Assembly: GCA_030431935.1 (NCBI GenBank)
Contig: JAUIIC010000007.1
Span: 1 to 40,963, forward strand
DNA length: 40,963 nucleotides
Source of the DNA: Alphaproteobacteria bacterium
Lineage (GTDB): Bacteria > Pseudomonadota > Alphaproteobacteria > Rhodobacterales > Rhodobacteraceae
Reading direction: 5' to 3'
The position numbers and the translations under genes were made by a program. The notes under the pieces are model-generated. The model was not told the origin of the DNA. It searched no databases and was given only the letters and a program-made list of their open reading frames with translations. This document shows positions 1 to 8,571 of the stretch, in pieces; positions within the stretch are counted from its first letter, which is position 1; each line of letters opens with the position of its first letter.

Positions 1-239
1 GGATCGAACCCGACCCGCGCAGCGGGATGGTCAAGCTGACTTTCGCCGCAAGCCATGGCGGCGTCGAGGAGGAGCAGGTGACGCTGATCATTCCGGCGGG
101 GGCGCTGAACGCGGCCTTCCAGAAGGTGGGCCAGGTGATGCAGAAGTCCTTCGGCCAGGGGCGCGGACCGGGACCCGGGCGCCAGCGCGGTCCGGGCGGT
201 CCGGGCGGCCAGGGCTTTCCCGACCTGACCGAGAGTTGA
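1..239 (+). CDS. C-terminal fragment of a hypothetical protein (frame open at the window edge), ending in a Gly/Pro/Arg/Gln-rich low-complexity tail
   Basis: Frame beginning at base 3 (IEPDPRSGMVKLTF...) is open upstream of the ATG at 27 and ends with a stop at 237-239; tail RGPGPGRQRGPGGPGGQG. Confidence 0.5.
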   Translation, partial: IEPDPRSGMVKLTFAASHGGVEEEQVTLIIPAGALNAAFQKVGQVMQKSFGQGRGPGPGRQRGPGGPGGQGFPDLTES

Positions 240-288
240 CCAGCCAAATGGGGGCGGCCGGCGTCCCCGGAACCGGAGTGTCCCGCGG

Positions 289-1314
289 ATGCCAGTGCCC
301 ACACGTTACGTGCATGTCGGATTCCCCAAGGCGGCGTCGAGCTCGCTTCAGAACTTCTATTTTGCCGTCCATCCCGAGTGCTATCACCTCGGGCTCGGCT
401 TTCAGAGCCGGGGCAACCGCTACGTCAACGAGGAGATCGAGATCCTGTCGGAGGTCGATCTGCGTCTGAAGAAGCATTTCCTCTGGGACGGCGCGCGGGG
501 GCGCGCGCGCATCGAGGCCGCCGCCGCCGCCGCCGAGGAGGGCGGGTACCGCGCGGTGGGGCTGTCGAACGAGTTCCTGTCCTTCGGTCTCGGCAACGAG
601 GTCGACACCGCCGACAAGGCGAACCGCCTGCACGAGGTGTTCGGGCCGGGCACCAAGGCGGTGATCGTGGTGCGCGAGCAGTTCGGCTTCCTCCGCTCGC
701 TCTACCTAGAGATGCTGAAGGGCGGGTATGGCGGCAGCTTCCGCAATTTCCTGGAGTACACGCTGCTCTACCAGGTGCGAAGCTGGGCCACGGACATCTG
801 CTATGACAACATGTGGCGGCACTATTCCCGGGTCTTCGGGGACGGGAACGTCTGCATGGTGGCCTTCGAGCAGCTGAAGGAAGATACGCCGGGATTTCTG
901 GGACAGATCGCGGGGGCGCTGGGGATCTCGGACAGTGTCACCGAGCTCAAGGCTGTCAACACCCAGCGCGAAGAGCTGAACTGGTACGAACAGCTGCGCC
1001 GCTACAACGAGCGCTTTCCCCACGAGTTCGGGGCGCGCTTCTACGAGACGTTCAACATGAACCGGATGCGGGCCTATTTCCACAGCGAGCTGAAGCTGGC
1101 GGTGCCCCATGACCGGCTGGCCGACGACATGCTGCGCATTCCCTTCAGCCAGGCGGCCAACGCGGTGGTGGAGATTTCAAAGGTGCGCGACATCAATCTG
1201 GAGGTGCCCGAAGCGCTTGGCGACGAGCTTCGCCGGATGTTCGCGCCGTCCAATCGCCGACTGATGGACGCGACCGGTCTTCCTCTGGACCGATACGGCT
1301 ATGTTCTCGACTAG
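289..1314 (+). CDS. Sulfotransferase-like P-loop protein
   Basis: N-terminal VGFPKAASSSLQ resembles the PAPS-binding P-loop; internal KAVIVVREQFGFLRSLYLEML resembles the 3'-phosphate-binding region of sulfotransferases; 341 aa. Confidence 0.7.
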   Translation: MPVPTRYVHVGFPKAASSSLQNFYFAVHPECYHLGLGFQSRGNRYVNEEIEILSEVDLRLKKHFLWDGARGRARIEAAAAAAEEGGYRAVGLSNEFLSFGLGNEVDTADKANRLHEVFGPGTKAVIVVREQFGFLRSLYLEMLKGGYGGSFRNFLEYTLLYQVRSWATDICYDNMWRHYSRVFGDGNVCMVAFEQLKEDTPGFLGQIAGALGISDSVTELKAVNTQREELNWYEQLRRYNERFPHEFGARFYETFNMNRMRAYFHSELKLAVPHDRLADDMLRIPFSQAANAVVEISKVRDINLEVPEALGDELRRMFAPSNRRLMDATGLPLDRYGYVLD

Positions 1315-1471
1315 CACGTCAAGGTTGTCGAAGATGCCCGCAGGCAAGAGACGGCTCATGCGACATCACGCCGTTGTGTGCTGCTGGAATCGGCTCCAGA
1401 TTGTAGGATAACCTCAGGCAGTTTTCGTTCGCCGATTGGTGATTCCGCCGCCCGTCAATGCGAGTTGACCC

Positions 1472-3694
1472 ATGTGTACAATCTGCTTTCAGTATCGCCC
1501 GTTCGACAAGGGCTGCATCTATCGGGAAAGTGCTGACGCTCCGATCGTGATGGCCGACGTCTTCGAGAGCGGGGACGCAGGAGCCACATTCGGGACGGCG
1601 GCGACAATGGCCGTTGCCGATGTGTTCTACGGCAGCCTCCAGTCGCGTGGCGATGCCGACATGATCGCGGTGGAACTGACCGCGGGACAGGCCTACAGCA
1701 TCAGCGTCACCGGTGTGGGTGACAATGAACTGGTCGATCCGTACCTGACAATCTACGACTCGAACGGGAATGTCGTCGCCGAGAATGACGACAGTGGCGG
1801 AACCCGCGACTCGGCGGACGTTGTGGTCGTTGAAACCAGTGGCACCTACTACATCGAGGTCACGGGGTTCCGGGATCGCTTTGCGGGCGATTATGCCGTC
1901 GAGGTCGGGCCGGCCCAGCTGTTGCCGACCTACACCGACGCCCAGGTCGCGGAATACCTGATCGATGGCTTCTGGGCAGAGAACGGCCAGACGTCGTATG
2001 TGGCATTCGACCTTGGCGTCGACGGCGCGCTGACTGTCGACATCACCGAATTGACGCCCGAAGGCCAACAGTTCGCGATATGGGCGTTGGAGGCCTGGAC
2101 CTACGTCTCGGGGATCGAATTCGTCTATGTGGACGAGGACCTTGGGCAGACCGCGGAAATCCTCTTCCAGGACAGCGACCCGAGCGGTGCCTATTCCTAT
2201 TTCTCGGATCTTCAGGGCACGACGATCGTGCAGTCGGTTGTCAACGTGTCGGTCAGCTGGATCCAGCCGGATCTGACCTTCGCCGGTGATCCGATCCTGA
2301 ACAGCTATTCCACGCAGACCTTCATCCATGAGATCGGGCACGCATTGGGGCCCGGCCATGCCGGCAACTACAATGGCACGATCGACTATTCTCCCTACGT
2401 CGGGGGCGGCGAGAACCACTACGCCAACGACAGCTGGCAGATCTCGATCATGTCCTACATCGACCAGACCGAGAACCTGGCGGTCGATGCGAGTTTCGCC
2501 TACATCATGACGCCGATGTTCGCGGACATCCTTGCGATACAGGCGCTCTACGGAACCGACGCCTCGGTGGTCGCCGGAAACAACATCTACGGCAATGCGG
2601 CCACCACGACGGAGTCCGGTATCGTCGAAGAGATGTTCAACATCGCTTTCGGCACGGACGTGGCCTTTACCCTGATCGACATGGGGGGACTGGACACGCT
2701 CGATGTGAGCCACATGTCGGGCGTCCACAATATCGTTCTGAACGACGGGTACCATTCGGACCTCGACGGTGCCGAAGGGAACCTCTCGATCTTTCATGGC
2801 ACGATCATCGAGAACGTTCTGCTGGGGTCAAATAACGACAGCGTGGTCGGCAACGAGGCGGACAACTACGTTCAGACCGGGGGCGGCAGCGACAGCATAA
2901 ACGGCGGAAGAGGGTTCGATACCGTCTATATCGCGGGCAGTCAGTCTGCTTATTCCGTCACAAACGTTAATGGTACGACCACGATCAGCGGCAACGGCGT
3001 GGACGTCACGGTGAAGAACGTGGAACTCGTCGCTTTCGACGATGGTACGCTGGACACCGCTGGAACCTCGATGGGTACGTTCTTCGGTTGGTACCTGAAC
3101 GACCCCGGCTTTTCCCTGTTCACGGGTTGGGGCTTTGGCTGGCACATCGACTACGACTGGGCCTGGACCTACACCACGGCACCGGGTTGGTCCTATGGGT
3201 GGAACCTCGGTTGGGATTGGGCGTGGTCATGGGGCTGGCATCAGGACTGGGCGTTCGGCTGGCACATCGACTGGGGATGGGGCTGGGTTCCCGACTGGAC
3301 CTATGGCTGGCACCGTGACTGGGGCTATGGCTGGGTCTGGAACGGCGGCGGCTGGGACTGGGCCTGGACCCTGCAATGGGACTACGGCTGGGATTTCGAA
3401 GGTTGGACCTTCGGCTGGACCTCGCGCTGGGACTGGGGCTGGTATCAGGCCTGGGACTATGGCGGGTTCTGGGACTATGCCTACGGTTGGGACTACGGCT
3501 GGTACTACGATGCGGTCGGCGGCGGCTGGGACTGGCGGCTGGGCTGGACCTGGGCGTGGGACTACGGCTGGGCCTACAGCAGCTGGATGTGGAACCCCGA
3601 AGCGCACTGGGCATACGGTCTCTATCAGGGCTGGGACTACGGCATCGGAGCCTGGGGTGTGAGCGTCGACTACTGGGTCTGGTCAACGACCTAG
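1472..3694 (+). CDS. Secreted M10/serralysin-like zinc metalloprotease with PPC-like N-terminal domain, short RTX-like segment and Trp-rich C-terminal repeat domain
   Basis: HEIGHALGPGH (HExxHxxGxxH) at about 2327-2359 followed by a Met-turn SIMSY; PPC-like segment DPYLTIYDSNGNVVAENDDSGG...GTYYIEVTG; RTX-like NNDSVVGNEADNYVQTGGGSDSINGGRGFDTV; no classical signal peptide (MCTICFQYRPFDKGC N-terminus), consistent with T1SS substrates. Confidence 0.85.
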   Translation: MCTICFQYRPFDKGCIYRESADAPIVMADVFESGDAGATFGTAATMAVADVFYGSLQSRGDADMIAVELTAGQAYSISVTGVGDNELVDPYLTIYDSNGNVVAENDDSGGTRDSADVVVVETSGTYYIEVTGFRDRFAGDYAVEVGPAQLLPTYTDAQVAEYLIDGFWAENGQTSYVAFDLGVDGALTVDITELTPEGQQFAIWALEAWTYVSGIEFVYVDEDLGQTAEILFQDSDPSGAYSYFSDLQGTTIVQSVVNVSVSWIQPDLTFAGDPILNSYSTQTFIHEIGHALGPGHAGNYNGTIDYSPYVGGGENHYANDSWQISIMSYIDQTENLAVDASFAYIMTPMFADILAIQALYGTDASVVAGNNIYGNAATTTESGIVEEMFNIAFGTDVAFTLIDMGGLDTLDVSHMSGVHNIVLNDGYHSDLDGAEGNLSIFHGTIIENVLLGSNNDSVVGNEADNYVQTGGGSDSINGGRGFDTVYIAGSQSAYSVTNVNGTTTISGNGVDVTVKNVELVAFDDGTLDTAGTSMGTFFGWYLNDPGFSLFTGWGFGWHIDYDWAWTYTTAPGWSYGWNLGWDWAWSWGWHQDWAFGWHIDWGWGWVPDWTYGWHRDWGYGWVWNGGGWDWAWTLQWDYGWDFEGWTFGWTSRWDWGWYQAWDYGGFWDYAYGWDYGWYYDAVGGGWDWRLGWTWAWDYGWAYSSWMWNPEAHWAYGLYQGWDYGIGAWGVSVDYWVWSTT
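3071..3691 (+). repeat. Tryptophan-rich repeat domain inside the metalloprotease CDS (49 Trp in 207 aa by manual count)
   Basis: Repeated GW-x-x-DW / W-x-W / W-x3-W pattern, e.g. GWHQDWAFGWHIDWGWGWVPDWTYGWHRDWGYGWVW; exact 16-nt DNA repeat ggctggcacatcgact at 3137-3152 and 3257-3272. Confidence 0.95.
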
Positions 3695-3705
3695 GCCAGT
3701 CCGAA

Positions 3706-3739
3706 GCGCCCGCGAGCATTGCGCGATGTCCGCGGGCGC
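3706..3739. terminator. Hairpin between convergent genes, candidate bidirectional terminator
   Basis: Perfect 9-bp stem gcgcccgcg/cgcgggcgc (3706-3714 and 3731-3739) in the 49-bp gap between two convergent stops; no clear U tract. Confidence 0.45.
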
Positions 3740-3743
3740 GGGG

Positions 3744-4973
3744 TCAGACCCTTACCGTGCCATCCGCGATCCAGCCATCGAGCACATCAAGGGCCGCCTC
3801 GGCGAAGGCCGCGTCGTTGATGTGCGCATCAAGTTCGAGCAGCTTGGCATTCGGCGGGCAGGCGGCCCGCATCTCTTCGAGGAAGGCCGCAAGACCGTCG
3901 GCGTCATGGAGCGGTGCGCCAACACGGTCCCATTCGTTACAGCCCCGCGTGGGCAGGATCAGCGTCGTCGGCCCGGTCGCCCGGGACAGCTGGCCGCAGA
4001 TCGCGCGGGCGACCTCGCGCCGCTCGTCGGGCCCCAAGAGGATGGACGAAAGCAGGCGGTTGTGGGCATGGGTCTCGTGCCCCTCGAAGCGGGCGGGCAG
4101 GGGGTGCCAGCCCACGACGTCCACAAGGTCGTAGCAGCCCGGCGCGACGATCTGGGGCACGCCCGCGCGGCCCGCCGCGGTCAGCCGGTCCGGCCCCGCC
4201 GAAATCGCCGAGCCCATGATGTGGTTGCCCAGTTCCTGCGGCGCGAAATCCATCACCGCGGCAAAGGCGCCCTCTGCCGCGAGGCTTTCGAAGGCGCGCC
4301 CGCCCATGCCGGTCGCGTGGAACACCGCCACCTCGAAGCCGCGCGCCTCCAGTTCGGGCTTCAGCGCGACCATGTATGTCAGAACCGTCTTTCCGAAGCT
4401 GGTCATGCCGATGCGCGGGCGCTCGGCCGATGGCGGCGTGACGGCGCGCGCGGCGCCCAGCACCGCACCCGCGGCCTGGCTGAGCGAAGACTTGCAGATC
4501 GAGTTCAGGCCGTAGAGTCCACCGGCCCAAAGGATCATCTGGATGTCGGGCGCCAGCCGTTCCGGCGGGATCAGGGGCGAGAAGGCGACGGTCGAGACCA
4601 CGTATTTCGGCACCCCAAGGGGCAGCGCCGCGCAGACGTCCAGCGCAAGGTCGGTGCCCATCGTGCCGCCCAGCACGATGACCCCGTCGAACCGGCCCTC
4701 GGCGTGCAGCCGCGCGGCCAGCGTCGCCGCGCCGGTCGCCATGATCTGCATGGCGCGGTTCTCGTTCTCCGACGCGATCGCCTCGGCGATGCTGCTGCCG
4801 CCCGCGGCGGCCACGTCATGCTTGGACCAGTCGGTGGGCGCGGCCGGATCGCCCAGCACGCTGACATCCATGGTCAGCGCACGGCCACCTTGTGCGCGGA
4901 TGCACTCCGCCAGGTAGGACAGTTCGTCGTCCTTGGTGTCGTAGGTTCCGACGATCAGGATACGTTCGCCCAT
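3744..4973 (-). CDS. Tm-1-like ATP-binding domain protein (UPF0261 family)
   Basis: MGERILIVGTYDTKDDELSYLAECIRAQGG...GGTMGTDLALDVCAALPLGVPKYVVSTVAFSPLI... Confidence 0.85.
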   Translation of the reverse strand: MGERILIVGTYDTKDDELSYLAECIRAQGGRALTMDVSVLGDPAAPTDWSKHDVAAAGGSSIAEAIASENENRAMQIMATGAATLAARLHAEGRFDGVIVLGGTMGTDLALDVCAALPLGVPKYVVSTVAFSPLIPPERLAPDIQMILWAGGLYGLNSICKSSLSQAAGAVLGAARAVTPPSAERPRIGMTSFGKTVLTYMVALKPELEARGFEVAVFHATGMGGRAFESLAAEGAFAAVMDFAPQELGNHIMGSAISAGPDRLTAAGRAGVPQIVAPGCYDLVDVVGWHPLPARFEGHETHAHNRLLSSILLGPDERREVARAICGQLSRATGPTTLILPTRGCNEWDRVGAPLHDADGLAAFLEEMRAACPPNAKLLELDAHINDAAFAEAALDVLDGWIADGTVRV

Positions 4974-5001
4974 CGGGTCCTCCTTGGTTTTGCGCCCCGG
5001 C

Positions 5002-6486
5002 TCAGAGCTGGATCCACGCGGTCTTCAGGTCGACGTATTTCTCCAGCGCGTGCAGCGACTTGTCATGCCCGTTGCCCGATTGCTTCACCCCGCCAAGGGG
5101 CACGGTCGCGTCGGCGCCGCCATAGGTGTTGACGTGGACGACGCCCGCGCGCACGGCCCGGATCATCCGGTGGGCGCGCGACAGGTCGCCGGTCCAGATC
5201 CCGGCGGCCAGCCCGTAGCGGGTTGAATTGGCCAGCGCCACGGCCTCTGCCTCGGTGTCGAAGGGGGTGACGGCCAGAACCGGGCCGAAGACCTCGTCCT
5301 GCGCCAGCCGCTGGTCGGGGCGCACGCCGGTGACGATGGTGGGTTCCATGTACCAGCCGCCGGTCTCGCGCAGGATGCGCCGCCCGCCGCCGGCCAGTTC
5401 GGCGCCCTCGTCCAGCGCCTCGCGCAGGAAGTCGAGATGCGCGTTCAGTTGCGTCTCGCTGTGGACCGCGCCGATCTGGCTGCCAAGGTCCAGCGGGTCG
5501 CCCACCTTCATCGTGGCGGCATGTTCGGCCATCCGGGCGACAAAGGCGTCATGGATCGAGCGGTCGACCAGCAGGCGGGACCCGGCGACGCAGACCTGCC
5601 CGGCATTGCGGAAGATCCCCGCCGCCGACACCCGCGCCGCATGGTCGAGGTCCGGCGTATCGGCAAAGACGATGTTGGGCGACTTGCCGCCAAGCTCCAG
5701 GTAGACGCGCTTGAGGTTCGACTGCGCGGCATATTCCAGAAGCCGCCGCCCCGTCGTGCCCGAGCCGGTGAAGACCAGCACGTCGACATCCATCGACAGC
5801 GCCAGCGCCGCCCCCGTCACCGCGCCGGGCCCGGTGACGACGTTCAGGACACCCTCGGGCAGGCCGGCCTCGGCGGCCAGTTCGGCCAGCCGCAGAAGCG
5901 TCAGCGACGCGCTTTCGGCGGGTTTCAGCACCACCGAATTGCCCATCGCCAGCGCGGGCGCCAGTTTCCACGCGCCGATCATCAGGGGGAAGTTCCAGGG
6001 CACGATGGCGCCCACGACGCCCACCGGCTCGCGGTGGATCAGCCCCAGCACGGTGTCGGCGGTCGGCGCGATCTCTCCGTAGACCTTGTCCAGCGCCTCG
6101 GCGTAGTAGCGGAAGGTGCCCGCCGCGCTGCCCGGTTCCGCCTTCAGCGCCATGCCGATTTCGGTTCCGTTGTCGCGCACGCCCAGCACGGCAAGCTCCA
6201 GCGCGTCGCGCTCGATCAGTTCGGCCAGCCGCGTCAGCACCTTCTTGCGTTCGGCCGGGGCGGCGCGCGACCAGACGCCGCTTTCGAAGGCGGCGCGCGC
6301 GGCGGCGACGGCACGCTCGACATCGGCGGCGGTCGCGGTCTCGATCGTGGTCAGCTGCCGTCCGTCGATCGGGGAGAATACGGGTTCCGGCGTTCCCGAA
6401 CCTTCTTGCCACGCTCCGCCGACAAGAAGCTTCTGCGCCGGTAAAGCTGCGCCTCGAAGCGCGTCGATGCGTGCCTGGTCGACCAT
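5002..6486 (-). CDS. Aldehyde dehydrogenase family protein
   Basis: VGAIVPWNFPLMIGAWKLAPALAMGNSVVLKPAE, FTGSGTTGRRLLEYAAQSNLKRVYLELGGKSPNIVF, NAGQVCVAGSRLLV; 494 aa. Confidence 0.95.
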   Translation of the reverse strand: MVDQARIDALRGAALPAQKLLVGGAWQEGSGTPEPVFSPIDGRQLTTIETATAADVERAVAAARAAFESGVWSRAAPAERKKVLTRLAELIERDALELAVLGVRDNGTEIGMALKAEPGSAAGTFRYYAEALDKVYGEIAPTADTVLGLIHREPVGVVGAIVPWNFPLMIGAWKLAPALAMGNSVVLKPAESASLTLLRLAELAAEAGLPEGVLNVVTGPGAVTGAALALSMDVDVLVFTGSGTTGRRLLEYAAQSNLKRVYLELGGKSPNIVFADTPDLDHAARVSAAGIFRNAGQVCVAGSRLLVDRSIHDAFVARMAEHAATMKVGDPLDLGSQIGAVHSETQLNAHLDFLREALDEGAELAGGGRRILRETGGWYMEPTIVTGVRPDQRLAQDEVFGPVLAVTPFDTEAEAVALANSTRYGLAAGIWTGDLSRAHRMIRAVRAGVVHVNTYGGADATVPLGGVKQSGNGHDKSLHALEKYVDLKTAWIQL

Positions 6487-7970
6487 CGTCTTTCCCTTCT
6501 TTCCTTGTAGTCCAGCCAGACCCGGCGCGCGTGAACCGCCAGGATCGTCAGAATGATGAGAAACAGGATCATCGCCACGGGCCGCTCGATGAAGTCGAGC
6601 GGGGTCTTCACCCGGCTCATCGAGGCGCGCAGCTTGACCTCCATGATGCCGCCAAGAACCATGCCGAGGATGATCGGCACGATCGGCAGGCTAAGCCGCT
6701 TCAGCACGAAACCGAAGACCCCGAAGGCGGCCGCCAGCATGCAGTCGGTCACGCTGTTGCGCAGCGAATAGACGCCCACGAAGCTCAGCGTCAGGATGCA
6801 GGCCCCCAGAAAACGGTTGGGGATCTTGACCACCTGGATCAGCGGGCGCGTGCCCACCAGCAGGAAGACCAGCACCAGGACATTGAGGATCAGAAGCGCG
6901 AGGTAGAGCGCGACGACGAAATCCATCTGGTTCTGGAACAGCCCCGGCCCCGGCACGACGTTGTGCACATAGAAGACCGACAGCATCATCGCCGTCAGCG
7001 CCTCGCCCGGGATGCCAAGGGCCAGAAGCGGCACCATCGCCGCCGCGGGCACGGCGTTGTTGGCGGTCTCGGACGCGATCAGCCCCTCGGACGAGCCGTG
7101 GCCGAAATCCTCGGGGCGCTTGCTGGTCTTCTGGGCGTAGGTGTAGGACAGGAACTGCGCCGTGAACTCGCCCACGCCGGGGATCATGCCCATCAGCACG
7201 CCAAAGCCCGCCGAGACGCTGGCCACGCGCGGATGCTTGCCCAGTTCGCGAAAGCCCTGAAACAGGCCGCCCCGAAGTCGCGTGGTGCGCACCTTCTCGT
7301 CCTCGCCCTGCAACAGCAGGAACGCCTGGCTCAGCGCGAAAAGCCCCAGCACGACAACGATCAGGTCGATGCCCGAGGCCAGCCAGGATTGCTCGAACGT
7401 GTAGCGGCGGGTGTATTTCACCGCCTCCAGCCCGATGGTGTTCAGGAAGATGCCGAAACACGCCAGCGCGGCGGCGATCAGCGTCTGGCCCCGGTGCGCG
7501 ATCACCACCAGGATGATCCCCAGAAGGGCCGCCAGGAAGATCTCTCGCGACCCGAAAAGCGGCGCGACCTTCGCGAGCACGGGGGCAAAGAGGATCAGGC
7601 AGATCACCGAGAAGATCCCGCCGAAGAAGCTGGCCGAATAGGCCAGAGACAGGGCGCGGCGGCCCTCGCCCCGCGCGGTCATGGGATAGCCGTCATAGGT
7701 GGTCAGCGCGTTGACCGCCGTGCCGGGCGTGTTGATGAGGATGGCCGGGATCGCGCCGCCGTACATGGACGATCCATAGATCCCCAGAAGCACGGTCAAC
7801 CCCACGATCGGGTCCATGGAAAAGGTGGCCGGCAACAGGATCGCAATGGCCACAGCAGGGCCGACGCCCGGGATCGCCCCGATCAGCACACCGCCCACCG
7901 AGCCCACCAGCAGCGCCAGGATCACGTCCCAGCGTGCAAGGATGTCGAGGCTGGAGAGGATCAGGTCCAT
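6351..7970 (-). CDS. Tripartite tricarboxylate transporter permease, TctA family
   Basis: GAIPGVGPAVAIAILLPATFSMDPIVGLTVLLGIYGSSMYGGAIPAILINTPGTAVNALTTYDGYPM; multi-TM; C-terminus overlaps the ALDH start by about 136 bp. Confidence 0.93.
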   Translation of the reverse strand: MDLILSSLDILARWDVILALLVGSVGGVLIGAIPGVGPAVAIAILLPATFSMDPIVGLTVLLGIYGSSMYGGAIPAILINTPGTAVNALTTYDGYPMTARGEGRRALSLAYSASFFGGIFSVICLILFAPVLAKVAPLFGSREIFLAALLGIILVVIAHRGQTLIAAALACFGIFLNTIGLEAVKYTRRYTFEQSWLASGIDLIVVVLGLFALSQAFLLLQGEDEKVRTTRLRGGLFQGFRELGKHPRVASVSAGFGVLMGMIPGVGEFTAQFLSYTYAQKTSKRPEDFGHGSSEGLIASETANNAVPAAAMVPLLALGIPGEALTAMMLSVFYVHNVVPGPGLFQNQMDFVVALYLALLILNVLVLVFLLVGTRPLIQVVKIPNRFLGACILTLSFVGVYSLRNSVTDCMLAAAFGVFGFVLKRLSLPIVPIILGMVLGGIMEVKLRASMSRVKTPLDFIERPVAMILFLIILTILAVHARRVWLDYKERRERRWSTRHASTRFEAQLYRRRSFLSAERGKKVRERRNPYSPRSTDGS

Positions 7971-7977
7971 CGGCGGA

Positions 7978-8508
7978 TCAGAAGTTCACGATGAAGATGT
8001 TGCGCATGGCGTCTGGCAGGAACTCGTAGACCGCGCCGCCCGGGATGCGCACGTTGAGAAAGGTCTTGAACACCACCACGATGGCGCCGCCAAAGATCAC
8101 GCCCGCCGCCAGCACGCCGCGGCTTCGGTAGCCCAGCCGCCAGAGCAGCACCGGCATGAAGACCAGCGTCGTTGGCAGGTAGCCCAGAAGCGGCACAACG
8201 ACGACATAGACCAGAAACCAGGCCGCGAACTCGACCACGGACAGCCAGGTGCACCCCTCTTGCCAGTCGTCGCGGGCCAGGCGGCGGCGCGGCAGCCGAA
8301 GAAGGTGCAGCCCCCCGAAAAGAACCATCCCGCCCACGCCCACGGCCGGCCAGAACCCGGGTTGCGCCACCAGGTCCGTCTTGTTCGCCCAGGTTGTCTG
8401 GTTGCCCAGCTGCGACAGCAGCAGCGCCGCGCCGCCAAGAAAGATCGCCGCAAACAGGAACTGACCGCGCAGGCGACCGATGACCTTGGTGGCTGGATCT
8501 TCGCTCAT
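7978..8508 (-). CDS. Tripartite tricarboxylate transporter small membrane subunit, TctB family
   Basis: About 176 aa with 4 hydrophobic segments, immediately upstream of tctA-like gene and downstream of tctC-like gene. Confidence 0.85.
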   Translation of the reverse strand: MSEDPATKVIGRLRGQFLFAAIFLGGAALLLSQLGNQTTWANKTDLVAQPGFWPAVGVGGMVLFGGLHLLRLPRRRLARDDWQEGCTWLSVVEFAAWFLVYVVVVPLLGYLPTTLVFMPVLLWRLGYRSRGVLAAGVIFGGAIVVVFKTFLNVRIPGGAVYEFLPDAMRNIFIVNF

Positions 8509-8571
8509 ACCGGTGCCTGGCTGCGGAAAGGCGGAAAGGGGCCGGGCGTGCGCCGCCCGGCCCGGCGGCCG

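Noticed and set aside
1319-2797. 492-aa minus-strand ORF opposite the metalloprotease
   Set aside because: It lies antisense to a protein with clear M10 motifs; the translation has no recognisable family signature and is typical of antisense frames in high-GC DNA.
3120-3719. 199-aa Ser/Arg/Pro-rich minus-strand ORF over the Trp-repeat region
   Set aside because: It is the reverse-frame shadow of TGG-rich codons; composition is explained by the plus-strand repeat.
3726-5132. 468-aa plus-strand ORF opposite the Tm-1-like gene
   Set aside because: Antisense frame with no domain signature; the minus strand carries a clear UPF0261 protein.
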